A DNA stretch of 64,000 nucleotides, from contig NZ_SHNO01000001.1 in NCBI RefSeq assembly GCF_026262645.1, positions 558,001 to 622,000 on the forward strand, in the 5' to 3' direction. This stretch comes from Candidatus Marimicrobium litorale (GTDB taxonomy: Bacteria; Pseudomonadota; Gammaproteobacteria; Pseudomonadales; Halieaceae). The position numbers and the translations under genes are program-made. The notes beneath the pieces were generated by a model. That model was not told where the DNA came from. It made no database searches and saw only the letters and a list, made by a program, of their open reading frames with translations. Shown here one piece after another: positions 1 through 9,077 of the stretch (the stretch's first letter is position 1; every line of letters begins with the position of its first letter).

Positions 1-1
1 T

Positions 2-565
2 TGCAACCTGGAGCAAACGCCCGAAGGGGAACTTGTTCTGACTCCCGAAGGGAACCCGATCCTGATCCTCGGCGCCTACACGATCTGGTTCGACTACGCA
101 CTGGCGCAAAACCCGGATACCGCTTTCTTCATCAGTATGCCATGGATCGACTTCCCCACCGACTACGCTGATGCCACAGAATACGGAGACCTCTGGACCC
201 TGTTTTATACCAACGTTATGCACCCCGCGGTGGACGATCTGCGTGCGCAGTACCCGGGTGTCACCATATACTCCATCCCTTATGGCCAAGCGTCCCATGA
301 ATTATTCGCGCTGTTTGAAGCGGGCAACCTGCCGGATGTGAGCAATCTTCAGGGGCCTGGTGCAACGTCCTTGTATACTGACTACAAGGGACATGCCGGC
401 GACGTTCTCAAGGCGCTCATAGAACTGATCTGGATCGATGCCATCTATGGCGTGGACCTCGATACCTACGCCTACGATCCCGGTTACCAGACCGACCTGA
501 AAGCGCTGGCCAAGTCCATCATGGACGCGCACGATCCGGCCTATAACGGGCCTTATCGTCAATAA
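2..565 (+). CDS. C-terminal part of an exported-type hypothetical protein (5' end outside window)
   Basis: The reading frame is open from the first bases of the window to a TAA at 563-565, so the gene begins upstream and about 187 residues are visible. The visible part mixes hydrophobic beta-strand-like stretches and helices and ends in a segment that reads WIDAIYGVDLD and then SIMDAHDPAYNGP. That same segment reappears, diverged, at the end of the pseudogene at 611-944, so this is one member of a local paralogous family. A TDYKGH sequence near the C-terminus could be the late Asp/His block of an SGNH-type hydrolase, but the spacing is not canonical and I do not assign a function. A palindrome follows 16 bases after the stop. 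Confidence 0.6.
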   Translation, partial: CNLEQTPEGELVLTPEGNPILILGAYTIWFDYALAQNPDTAFFISMPWIDFPTDYADATEYGDLWTLFYTNVMHPAVDDLRAQYPGVTIYSIPYGQASHELFALFEAGNLPDVSNLQGPGATSLYTDYKGHAGDVLKALIELIWIDAIYGVDLDTYAYDPGYQTDLKALAKSIMDAHDPAYNGPYRQ

Positions 566-580
566 ACGAGTAGTGCAAAA

Positions 581-604
581 GGGGACGGAATTAATTCCGT
601 CTCC
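581..604. repeat. Near-perfect 24-bp palindrome (REP-like or terminator hairpin)
   Basis: Twelve-base arms centred on TTAA (GGGGACGGAATT then AATTCCGTCTCC) form a complete inverted repeat with one G-T pair. It sits between the stop codon of the first gene and the chimeric pseudogene. The GGGGACGGAATTAATTCCGTC core resembles palindromic intergenic repeats linked to REP-type or IS200-like transposases. No transposase is nearby. It could also act as a transcript-end hairpin, although no T run follows. Confidence 0.55.
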
Positions 605-610
605 TGATCC

Positions 611-944
611 TTGAAAAAGGAAAAAGTGAAACGACTCACAAGAAACTTGCTTTGCGCCACCATCGTATCACTCAGTGTCGGTGCCAATTCCAGCACCTTG
701 CGCATCAAGAATGCCGTGGAGGGTGGCGTGACCACCGTGTCGGCGGGTATAAACCGTCCGGCCGGGCAGATGTGCGATGTCAATGTTAGCGACGTCTTCC
801 TCGACGAGATGGATCGATGCCATCTTTGGTGTAGATCTCGATAGCTGCGCCTATGACTGCGGTTACCAGCCAGCGCGTGCAGCCCTGGCTAATTCCATTA
901 TGGATGCGCATGATCCGACCTATAACGGGCCCGACCGTGAGTGA
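611..944 (+). pseudogene. Chimeric, frameshifted remnant of a paralogous exported protein
   Basis: The first part (TTG start at 611) encodes a signal peptide and a stretch containing STLRI, EGGVTT and SDVF. It aligns residue by residue with the N-terminus of the gene at 1057 (STLRIESPVEGGVTT). After about position 809 the similarity jumps, in another frame, to the C-terminus of the gene at 2-565 (WIDAIFGVDLD, then SIMDAHDPTYNGP, stop at 942-944). The middle of the gene is therefore deleted and the two ends are joined out of frame. The ends resemble two different neighbours, so the original gene probably had the 1057-type N-terminal domain and the 565-type C-terminus. The same architecture may hold for the partial gene upstream. 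Confidence 0.8.
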
Positions 945-1056
945 CAGAGCGCCCGATAACATTTAGTTATTGAAAAATGACTATTATCAATTATCAATTA
1001 TTATTAGTGCAGGTTACGCTGTGTCGTAAATCACAGCGTCACATCGGTATAAAACA

Positions 1057-2673
1057 ATGCAAACGAAATCCGGGTCCGTCTTCCGTCTTTTGCTGTCTCT
1101 ACAGCGAGCGGCGCAAAAAAAACTGCTTTGCGCCGCCATTTTCTCACTCAGCGTGGCCGCCAGCGCCAGCACCCTGCGCATCGAGTCACCTGTAGAGGGT
1201 GGCGTTACCACCCTGTCGGCGGCCCTGGACTGCGCAGCGGGGCAGGAGTGCGATATTAGCATCAGCGATGTCTTCTTCGACGAGACCTTTGTCGCCGAGC
1301 CGGCACCCGGTTGGCAGTTTGACGGATGGAAGGCGAGACAATCAGGGTTTTGTGTTGGCGAGACGGGAAACTGCAGGGTCGATTCCTCTGCGTTTGAGGA
1401 TCTGACCCTACTGGACGACCCCGGCGTTATGCAATACCTCGAGCCGATGTTTGTCGTAGATCGAACTACAACAGGCATAGTGCTCGTAGCCGAACAAAGC
1501 CAGGTCTACTTCGGCATCGATTTTGATTTTGATTTCTATCGCAACACTGCCTATGACTGTGGTCTAAGCGGAAATTACACGTTCATGATCGTCAATCCAC
1601 CGAACGGTGACGAGACGACTGAAGCGCCACTATGGGTCTACCTGCACGGCGGCGGCGCCGGTTTTTATGACGATAATGGTGATTACCAAGCGGTCGGCAA
1701 TCAAACCGAAGACACCTGGAACCGCGAAGAAACCTTCGATGACTTTCTGGTCGAACAACTTCAAGCACGCACCCTTGAGAACGGACAGTTGAAAGATATC
1801 ACCCTCACAAGGCGCATTCAGGAGGGTTATCGTGTGGTCATCGTATCGATGTGCGACCACGACCAGTACTCCGGCCTTGGCACGTCTTACCTCAACAACC
1901 CCAACCCCGGTGCCGAGGTGAACGGCATGCAGGCCACTATGTCGGCGGTTGAATATACCGCCGCGAATTACCCGACTACCGAGGTATTCGCCCACGGCAC
2001 CAGCGCCGGTTCGGTCGGTGTTTACAATCTGGCAATGAGCTTTGCAGCGCAAGACATACATCTCACCGGTGTGGTGGGGGATTCTATTTTGAGTCCAAGG
2101 GCTTTCGACTTATTCGACGTTTACCCGGGACAGGCCCCGCGTCAACCGGGCTGGACCTACGAGGGCGTTGGCGAAAAACAAGGCTTTTATGGTGATATCA
2201 ACCGCAGTGATGTCATCACCCCCGAGGCCCGGATCGATGCGGGTTTTGATGAGGTGCCCCTGCTGTTTGTCGGCGGCACATCAGATCCCTTCTGTTTTTG
2301 GAACCTCCCACCCATCCCCGAGGCTGCCAGCGCGGGCCAGAACAATTGCGAATGGGCGGCCCAGTCGCTCATCGATTCTATTGCCGCCCAGTCAGGCAGC
2401 CCGCACCAGGTTTACAATCTGCCTGGCCTCGGCCATGTGCCAACCAACAACGTGACAGTTGCGAACGACCTCGTCGATAGCTTTATCAGCGGTGTGCTGG
2501 CAAATAATCCACCGGCCCCTTTCGCGGATGATGATGGTGATGGCGTGCTGGACTCGGTGGACAACTGCCGCGCAGTGGCTAATCCGGACCAGACCCCCTC
2601 GGCGGGCGATCCAGAGTGCGGGGCGGCCTGCGTTACCACGGTATGCGGGCCAGCGATCTGCTCAAACCCGTGA
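1057..2673 (+). CDS. Secreted alpha/beta-hydrolase with C-terminal TSP3 calcium-binding segment
   Basis: The 538-residue product has an N-terminal signal peptide (hydrophobic core around residues 22-37, cleavage after an Ala-Ser-Ala-type motif). A roughly 90-residue domain rich in paired cysteines follows, containing GWQFDGW, which recalls bacterial InlB-like repeat modules. The catalytic region shows an HGGG oxyanion-hole motif near residue 197, a GTSAGS nucleophile elbow with Ser about 316, and a late GLGH with His about 460, all in the right order for a carboxylesterase or pectin-acetylesterase-like fold. Near residues 490-510 a DDDGDGVLDSVDNC motif is a thrombospondin type 3 repeat, which binds calcium. 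The substrate is unknown. The protein is probably extracellular. It shares its N-terminal module with the adjacent pseudogene. Confidence 0.8.
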   Translation: MQTKSGSVFRLLLSLQRAAQKKLLCAAIFSLSVAASASTLRIESPVEGGVTTLSAALDCAAGQECDISISDVFFDETFVAEPAPGWQFDGWKARQSGFCVGETGNCRVDSSAFEDLTLLDDPGVMQYLEPMFVVDRTTTGIVLVAEQSQVYFGIDFDFDFYRNTAYDCGLSGNYTFMIVNPPNGDETTEAPLWVYLHGGGAGFYDDNGDYQAVGNQTEDTWNREETFDDFLVEQLQARTLENGQLKDITLTRRIQEGYRVVIVSMCDHDQYSGLGTSYLNNPNPGAEVNGMQATMSAVEYTAANYPTTEVFAHGTSAGSVGVYNLAMSFAAQDIHLTGVVGDSILSPRAFDLFDVYPGQAPRQPGWTYEGVGEKQGFYGDINRSDVITPEARIDAGFDEVPLLFVGGTSDPFCFWNLPPIPEAASAGQNNCEWAAQSLIDSIAAQSGSPHQVYNLPGLGHVPTNNVTVANDLVDSFISGVLANNPPAPFADDDGDGVLDSVDNCRAVANPDQTPSAGDPECGAACVTTVCGPAICSNP

Positions 2674-2928
2674 TCGGATAAATGGGACGATAGCGGTTCT
2701 TAGCTAGGCGCGCGTCGTTGTGTATTTTTAATGCTGAACGCTGATGTTGGCAGTGAGTGCTCCTTGGCATCGCGCCGATAGCATCCTGTCCATCCTGCTC
2801 ACTGCCGGGCATCGACACTGACCATGCAGGGGGCTTTATCGGTGTGCGCACCGCCCGAAGTTCGGTGTCACTCGATAATGTGTCAGTGGTGCAGCCTGCG
2901 GGTTGTTGACGGATGCCGTTGAAAGCGG

Positions 2929-5106
2929 TCAGGCTACCGTAACAATTCGATTGGATCGGACAATGTCTACAGGAATGCCGGAAAGGTGAGACATGCCGGA
3001 AAGTAACTCGATACTGTCTCGACCATCGCCCGCCAGAAAGTTGGAATTGACGCCAGGATGGGCCTTGGCATGAGGCAGGCCATCGGCCTTCTGATGCCCC
3101 CAGCACTGGGGTATCGCCACGGTACCGGGCATCATTTCATCGGTAATACGCACCGGGATTGTGATAGCGCCATAGTCGGAGGCCACATCAATAGCATCGT
3201 TATCAATGACCCCGATGCGCTCGGCGTCCTGCGGGTTTAGGTATGCATAGTTGGTGATCTCCCGCACCAGGCGGTCGGAGTTGGCGCAGGAGCTGTTCAT
3301 GCGTTTCACTTCGCGTTTGCCGATTAATTTCATGCGGTCCTTGTTGTCCAGTTCCTGCTGGTAATACCTCTCGATAGTGCGTGCGAAGGTTGCGACAAAG
3401 TCGGGTGGCGCCAGATCAACCAGGCCATCTTCTGTCAGTACCCGGTCCGTGCCCAGAAAGTTCTCTCCCGCGTTATCGGGCAGGCGCAAGCCATTGGGGA
3501 AATCGCGCAGCATTTTTTTCAGGCCGGGCTGCCCCGCTTTTTTCAGCATGCCGCTGATCATCAGTTCTGGAATTTTTATCCAGCGACCGTAAGCGGTATG
3601 GGCGAGACGTGCAGACAGTTTTAAAGCGGCGCTAATAGCCCGGTTGCCCATCAATGTAACGCCAAGCTTGTCCGCCAGCCTGGTGTAAATCCACCACTCG
3701 TGGCGTACGTCTGGCGGCGGCGCCAGCACCGGCCCCGCGGCATAAAGATAAGGAGTGGGTGTGCAGGCAGCAAACGATTGCAAGGCATAGGGCATGCCTG
3801 AGCGTTCCAGCCAACTGGTAGCGGGCAGAATATAGTCTGCCAGGTTACCCGTTTCATTACGGAACAGGTCAACACTGACTAACAGCTCGAGCTTGGACAG
3901 TGATTTCTCCATCCTGCCGTTGGGATTGCCGCAGGCCAGTAGCGGATTAGATGCCTCGACGATCAGTGCCTGCACATCCCCATTTTCAATATCGTCTGCC
4001 AGCATGCCCGCAGGTTGTTGTCCGCTCACGGTCAACAAGCCGTCCTCCCGGTGACTTGTACACTGCATCTGGGGGTCATCCTTGGCCAGCGTGGCGAAGT
4101 CCAGAATACCCTCGCCAATCAGGTTGCCTCCCGGTCTGTCGAAATTGCCGCTGATGGCGCTGATAGATTCCAGCAGCCAGTAACACAGCGTGCCACTGCG
4201 TCCCTGGTTGACACCCGTTGCCATGTTCAGACATGCCGCGTTGGCTGCGAGATAGTCTGCAACCAATTCGCTGAGGGTGGCGGCGCTGATGCCGGTAACC
4301 TCGGCTTGACGCTCGGGTGTCCAGGGCGCGACCACGGCAGCCAGTTGCTCGAAATTTTTCATTGAACTGTTAACGCGCGGTTTATCGACACCGCCCCGCC
4401 GTATCACTTCGTTACAGAATGCAGCCAGAAAATACACATCGGTATCTGGACGGATAAACAGATGTTCTCCGGCACGTGCCGTCTCTATGCGGCGCGGATT
4501 AATAAACACCACGCGGCCCCCGCGTTTAACAATCGCGCCGAGGCGCTGACGTGAGCGGGGTAAATGATAGAGTGTGGTTCCGGAGACCGCGGGGTTGGCG
4601 CCCAGCACCAGCATAAACTCGGTATGGTCCACATCGGGATAGGCGAGGCGCATGGGTGACCCATACATATCGCCGTTGACGCGAAATTTATTCATGGTGT
4701 CGCAGGTGCCCGTGCCATACATTCGGTTCGAACCGAGGCCACCAAACAGTGCACCACGAAAGATAGGCGCCATCAGGTTCGCCCCTCCCGGCGCACCGAC
4801 AAAGTGGCCGATCGCCTGGGGGTTACCACGGCGATGTATTGCGCCCAGCTTTTCGGTAATTTCGTCCAGTGCCTGCTCCCAGCTTATGGTCTGCCAGGTA
4901 TTACCGATCCGCTTTTGGGGCGCGGTAATACGGTCGGGGCTGTGCTGGATGGAATCGTAACGGGTGCCTTTTACGCAGGCATAGCCATCGCTTACCACGT
5001 GGTTCGGATTCGGTCGAATCTCTCGGATACGGTTGTCCTCAACATCCACTTCCAGCCCACAAAAGGCTTCGCAAATTGAGCAAAAGGTCTGTTTAGTTTC
5101 GATCAT
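2929..5106 (-). CDS. Molybdopterin-dependent oxidoreductase (DMSO reductase superfamily)
   Basis: The 725-residue protein starts with a [4Fe-4S] binding pattern, Cys9-x2-Cys12-x3-Cys16 and Cys44 (in YACVKG). The usual molybdopterin domains follow, ending with the C-terminal molybdopterin-dinucleotide-binding beta-barrel (NPQDAERIG, then VDIVRSNR). Cys135, in TGTCDTMNKF, sits where the molybdenum-ligating Cys/Sec/Ser is found in this family, which is an alignment-free inference. There is no Tat signal, so it is probably cytoplasmic. No iron-sulfur, membrane-anchor or NAD-linked partner gene lies next to it. Its physiological substrate cannot be read from the sequence. Formate-dehydrogenase-like and assorted anaerobic-type reductases share this architecture. 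Confidence 0.88.
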   Translation of the reverse strand: MIETKQTFCSICEAFCGLEVDVEDNRIREIRPNPNHVVSDGYACVKGTRYDSIQHSPDRITAPQKRIGNTWQTISWEQALDEITEKLGAIHRRGNPQAIGHFVGAPGGANLMAPIFRGALFGGLGSNRMYGTGTCDTMNKFRVNGDMYGSPMRLAYPDVDHTEFMLVLGANPAVSGTTLYHLPRSRQRLGAIVKRGGRVVFINPRRIETARAGEHLFIRPDTDVYFLAAFCNEVIRRGGVDKPRVNSSMKNFEQLAAVVAPWTPERQAEVTGISAATLSELVADYLAANAACLNMATGVNQGRSGTLCYWLLESISAISGNFDRPGGNLIGEGILDFATLAKDDPQMQCTSHREDGLLTVSGQQPAGMLADDIENGDVQALIVEASNPLLACGNPNGRMEKSLSKLELLVSVDLFRNETGNLADYILPATSWLERSGMPYALQSFAACTPTPYLYAAGPVLAPPPDVRHEWWIYTRLADKLGVTLMGNRAISAALKLSARLAHTAYGRWIKIPELMISGMLKKAGQPGLKKMLRDFPNGLRLPDNAGENFLGTDRVLTEDGLVDLAPPDFVATFARTIERYYQQELDNKDRMKLIGKREVKRMNSSCANSDRLVREITNYAYLNPQDAERIGVIDNDAIDVASDYGAITIPVRITDEMMPGTVAIPQCWGHQKADGLPHAKAHPGVNSNFLAGDGRDSIELLSGMSHLSGIPVDIVRSNRIVTVA

Positions 5107-5336
5107 GGGGCGTCAGTCCACTGCAATATAGCTGGCATTGCCCTACACCATTAAAGGACTCTTACGGGAAGTTCAACCTTTATTTGAACAGGACCAGCGA
5201 TAAGTATTGCTCAGGGCGTCTTTGACCTCGATGCCGGATTTGCAGTCGCTCGGACCTGCTCTGCCGGCTCGCTGTACTCGGGCAATACAGCCGCATATAC
5301 TCACGGCACGGCGCGATATTCGTCGCACCAATACAG

Positions 5337-6485
5337 ATGAATGGACAGACTATGAAACAGTTATTGCTGGCCGGCATAGGCCTGATTTTGATCACCGCCT
5401 GCAGCGACTCAAACAATAATAATTCCTCGCCAGCCCCCCAGTCACCTGACTTTACCGCGGCTGACGCGTGGATGGCAGAGTTCGTTGCCTCCGAGGAGGC
5501 TTTTCCGGGTGGAGGGTATATTGTGGTTGACCAGGCTATGGGTGTTATCCACAAGGCGGTATTCGGTAATCAGACGGAGGACAGCCTGGTGCTGCTTGCC
5601 TCAACCAGTAAAGTGCCCACAGTGACGTTGCTGATGGCACTGCATGATGACGAGAACATAGACTTTGATATCAACGCACCGATTGCCTCCTATCTGCCGT
5701 GGCGGGGCGTGTGGGACGAGAGCATTACGACGCAACAACTGGTCTCGAACCGCTCTGGTATACCGGGTTTGGGGCAAATACTGGGCAATCTTGATTCGGC
5801 CAGTTCACATCTGTGTCAATTCCTGCCTGAGGGCACGCTGTATGCCTGTGCCGAGACTTTGTACACGAGTCCATTGCCGCAGTTGCAAAGCACGCCGGCG
5901 GGGACTGCGTTCGATTACGGCGGCAGCCAGTGGCAACTGTCCGGGGGTGTAGCAGAAGCGGTCGGCGGTGCATCGTGGAATCAGTTGTGGGATCAATACA
6001 TTGCCCAGCCCTGTGAGATGACGATATCGACCTACGGCAACAATCTGGCCAGTGCGGCAGACTGGGACGGCAACCCTGAAAGCCTGAACGGTCAAACCAA
6101 CCCCAACATGGAAGGTGGCATGATGGCCACCCTGGACGATTATGCCAAGCTACTGTCATTGCACCTGAATGAGGGCGTTTGCGGCGATAACCGTGTGATG
6201 TCCTCCGATAGCCTGGCCTTCATGCGCAGACTGACAACGCAATTCGACGAGGGACGTGGCTACGGGATGGGATGGTGGTCAGAGGCGCCTGCAAGCGGTG
6301 AAGAAGTCACCTTGTTTACCGACGGCGGTGCCTGGGGCTCGTTGTCATGGATTGACACCGAGCGCAATTACGCAGGCGTGGTTTTCTTTGAGGAATACAC
6401 GATGACGGAAGCGTCCAAGGGCAGTGCGGGCGCCCGCGATCAACTCATCCCGATCATCCAGGGTGCCATCGACGCGCAGCGCTAG
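5337..6485 (+). CDS. Serine beta-lactamase/PBP-fold hydrolase, lipoprotein
   Basis: This is a predicted lipoprotein: MKQLLLAGIGLILITAC carries a lipobox with Cys, followed by a Ser/Asn-rich linker. The start codon at 5352 (MKQ) fits the signal better than 5337, though both are in frame. The catalytic SxxK motif is STSK, within LLASTSKVPTVTLLMAL. A later FDYGGS supplies the Tyr of the second motif, and TDGGAWGS occupies the place of the KTG/HxG box. This is the beta-lactamase (class C, EstB or DD-peptidase-like) family. The weak third motif argues for an esterase or peptidase rather than antibiotic resistance. It converges on the hydrolase gene at 6528. Confidence 0.82.
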   Translation: MNGQTMKQLLLAGIGLILITACSDSNNNNSSPAPQSPDFTAADAWMAEFVASEEAFPGGGYIVVDQAMGVIHKAVFGNQTEDSLVLLASTSKVPTVTLLMALHDDENIDFDINAPIASYLPWRGVWDESITTQQLVSNRSGIPGLGQILGNLDSASSHLCQFLPEGTLYACAETLYTSPLPQLQSTPAGTAFDYGGSQWQLSGGVAEAVGGASWNQLWDQYIAQPCEMTISTYGNNLASAADWDGNPESLNGQTNPNMEGGMMATLDDYAKLLSLHLNEGVCGDNRVMSSDSLAFMRRLTTQFDEGRGYGMGWWSEAPASGEEVTLFTDGGAWGSLSWIDTERNYAGVVFFEEYTMTEASKGSAGARDQLIPIIQGAIDAQR

Positions 6486-6527
6486 CATCCCAGCGTCAGG
6501 CGTCTGGGTCGCGCCTTGCGGCTGCTG

Positions 6528-7520
6528 CTATTCCCGATGCCGCTGAGGCGAGGCTTCCTGCAGTCGCGACATTTTTAGTACCGTGTTGAGCACGCTGGAA
6601 AACGCGACAGGCTGATCAAGCATCAGATGGTGCCTCGCGTTTGCGATCCCAATCATGGGGATATGCTCGCCGCCGCACTCGCGGATGTAGTCGGCAGAAT
6701 CGTCATCGAACAGGGCGCTTTGCTGACCATAAACGATAACTACACAGCCTGGCGCGTTGGCAATGCGCTTGCCCTGCGCTAATAGCCGCTCGTGGATATC
6801 CACGCTGCGCTCAAAGACGCTGGGGTGGAACTTCCAGGACCAGCCGTCCTGTACCCGCTTGAGAGAATGGAAGGCCATATAGTCGAACAAATAGGGCTCA
6901 TTCACCCTCTGAGGGGGAGATAAAACGAAGCGAGCCTTGGCAGTGTCATAATCAGGGTAAATGCGGTTTTCCCGCTTTGGGTTCTGGGAACCGGGCGGCC
7001 CGCTCTCTTTTGCATGCGCGGCCAGGCGCTCCGGTCGCAAGGTCATCAAATCGCAGATGACGAGGCGTGCGAATCGCTCATGGCATTGCTCCATGGCCAC
7101 CAGGCCAATGCTGCCACCGTATGAATGCGCAACAATGGTCGGTTTGTGGTCATTGTCGAGCAGGCCGGTTGCCGCGGCCACGTCCATCAGCTCCTGCAGC
7201 CGAATCTCATCGGGGTACGATTCGCGTACGCCTGAATCTCCCATGCCGGAGTGGTCATACGCCACGAGGTAATAATCGTTGGCCAACAGCGGTGCGATGA
7301 AAGCAAAGCAGCGCGCGTGTGCGAGAAACCCATGCAGCAGCAATACGCCGGGGTTGGACGGGTCGCCCCAGCTGAAATAATGAATTGCGCAACCGCCTGA
7401 ATCGACGAAGCCTTCCCGTCGCGGCATTGCGAGGGCTTCTTCAAACCACGCAGGGGTCCCCGCTGAATCAACAGGAATCTCAACTGAAAGATCGCAGGGT
7501 AGGGCGTTTGGAGCATTCAT
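6528..7520 (-). CDS. Alpha/beta-fold hydrolase
   Basis: From the ATG at 7520 the product has about 330 residues: MNAPNALP, then a cap-less alpha/beta-hydrolase core. The core shows LLLHGFLAHARC (oxyanion loop HGF), YDHSGMGDS, the nucleophile elbow AHSYGGS, and a late ARHHLMLD supplying the catalytic His. The frame stays open upstream to 7742, but that extension is Arg/His/Cys-rich and looks non-coding, so I prefer 7520. The family includes esterases, lipases and haloperoxidase-like enzymes, so no substrate can be named. It is convergent with the lipoprotein gene and shares no operon. Confidence 0.8.
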   Translation of the reverse strand: MNAPNALPCDLSVEIPVDSAGTPAWFEEALAMPRREGFVDSGGCAIHYFSWGDPSNPGVLLLHGFLAHARCFAFIAPLLANDYYLVAYDHSGMGDSGVRESYPDEIRLQELMDVAAATGLLDNDHKPTIVAHSYGGSIGLVAMEQCHERFARLVICDLMTLRPERLAAHAKESGPPGSQNPKRENRIYPDYDTAKARFVLSPPQRVNEPYLFDYMAFHSLKRVQDGWSWKFHPSVFERSVDIHERLLAQGKRIANAPGCVVIVYGQQSALFDDDSADYIRECGGEHIPMIGIANARHHLMLDQPVAFSSVLNTVLKMSRLQEASPQRHRE

Positions 7521-7998
7521 AAGACATAACTCAGAAGCACAAATGCGGCAGTTTACAGGAAAATCGGTGGACGATGATTGTGAGTGCGGGAACCTCTCTA
7601 TCGCCTGAAAAGCCCTACAGACCGTGTCTCTGTCTGCAGTAAAACTGAGGCGCATCGGACAAATACTGAATTGACACGGATGCGGGGCCGTTATCCGCCG
7701 CTGTCGTCCGGTTGCGTTGTGTAAGCTCAGGTGCTTACGCATCGTTGGTGTTTTCCCGCGCCAGCCGATCTAGCTTGGCGCAGGCGCTGTTCATACTGCT
7801 TACAAGCTACTCAATCTTGGCCGTCAACTGGCAATGGCTCGGAACTTATATGAGCAGAGGATGAGTGCGCTTGATGAGCGGAGGAGGGGCGCCGCCTGAC
7901 CCCGGCACTGGATTATCATCTGTCGAGAGCGGTAAACTTGGTTATACCTCACAGGGCAGTGAGCTGTTTGGAAAAAACGCGAGGAGAGGGCAGAGTTC

Positions 7999-8997
7999 GT
8001 GGCGGAAAAATTACAGAATAACTTTATGAAAGCGGCAACTGTCAAAGGCTACGGCTCTATTGCGAAAGTTGTGGTAAAGGAAAAGAAAAGGCCGTCTCCG
8101 GGTAAGAACGATGTGCTGGTTGAGGTCCATTGTTCCTCGGTTAACCCCAAGGATTGGAAGCTCAACAAGGCGATTACCGCTCTAATACCTGATGTGGGGT
8201 TTCGTCCCTTTATTATCGGTGACGACCTCTCTGGCGTAGTTGTTGAGAAAGGTAGTGAGGTAACTGAGTTTGACGTTGGGGATGAGGTGTATGGGATGGA
8301 CATGCGGCTGCGCACAAGCGCATGTGCTGACTACGCTAGTATCGCCACCAGTAGAATTGCCAGAAAACCCGCGAATATTTCACACCGTGAAGCCGGTGTG
8401 GCGCCTCTCGCGGCGCTGACTGCACTGCAAGGCTTTAAGATTGCAGAGCTTAAGAGAGGGCAGAGGATTCTGATTATTGGTGCGTCCGGCGGTGTTGGGA
8501 CGTATGCGGTACAAATCGCCAAGGCCTTGGGGGCAGAGGTCACGGCCGTATGCAGTTATCGCAATATTGATCTGGTTAAGTCTTTGGGTGCCGATCATGT
8601 CATCGATTACACTGAAAATGATTTTACCAATAATGAAGACAGTTTTGACGTGATATTTGATGCGACATCCTACGAATCCGCTAAAACTTGTGCGTCGCTT
8701 ATGCAACAGGGCGGGCTATTCGTTACCACCTTTGGCCAGTCTAAAGGGTTCTCATCTGCAATCATTTCAAGACTCTTTCCTGTGCAACATCGAACCCTCG
8801 CGGTGACGGTGGAGAGTAATACGGATGATCTAAACGAGCTCACCGAATTGTTCGAGAAGCGAGCGCTTAAGACTGTTCTGGATAGTGAATTCTCTTTTGG
8901 AGATATCGATGAGGCCTATCAGCGCAGCATGACTGGAAGGGCGAAAGGCAAGATAGCGATTAAGGTTCTGGAAAGTAATCAGGTCACCAGGAAATAA
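7999..8997 (+). CDS. Zinc-independent MDR NAD(P)H oxidoreductase (quinone reductase-like)
   Basis: The 332-residue protein has an N-terminal GroES-like domain (SSVNPKDWKL, GDDLSGVV, GDEVYGM) and a Rossmann NADPH-binding motif GASGGVGTYAVQIAKALGA. The zinc ligands of true alcohol dehydrogenases are missing, as in quinone oxidoreductases. A GTG start at 7999 is chosen because the strong GAGGAGAGGG lies just upstream. An ATG at 8026 lacks a ribosome site. The monooxygenase gene follows 80 bases later on the same strand, so they are probably co-transcribed. Codon use is visibly AT-richer here than in the flanking housekeeping genes. Confidence 0.85.
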   Translation: MAEKLQNNFMKAATVKGYGSIAKVVVKEKKRPSPGKNDVLVEVHCSSVNPKDWKLNKAITALIPDVGFRPFIIGDDLSGVVVEKGSEVTEFDVGDEVYGMDMRLRTSACADYASIATSRIARKPANISHREAGVAPLAALTALQGFKIAELKRGQRILIIGASGGVGTYAVQIAKALGAEVTAVCSYRNIDLVKSLGADHVIDYTENDFTNNEDSFDVIFDATSYESAKTCASLMQQGGLFVTTFGQSKGFSSAIISRLFPVQHRTLAVTVESNTDDLNELTELFEKRALKTVLDSEFSFGDIDEAYQRSMTGRAKGKIAIKVLESNQVTRK

Positions 8998-9077
8998 GTA
9001 TGAAGGCGGCTCCGCGGTTTTCCTGTTACAAAGTAGCCGCCTGCTTATAGAAAAATAACCAAATCGGAAAGATCGTG

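Noticed and set aside
7760-7900. A short open stretch with an amphipathic helical reading before the MDR reductase
   Set aside because: No ATG precedes most of it, a stop lies just upstream, and the start of the reductase with its strong ribosome site explains the region. It may be a gene remnant but I cannot show it.
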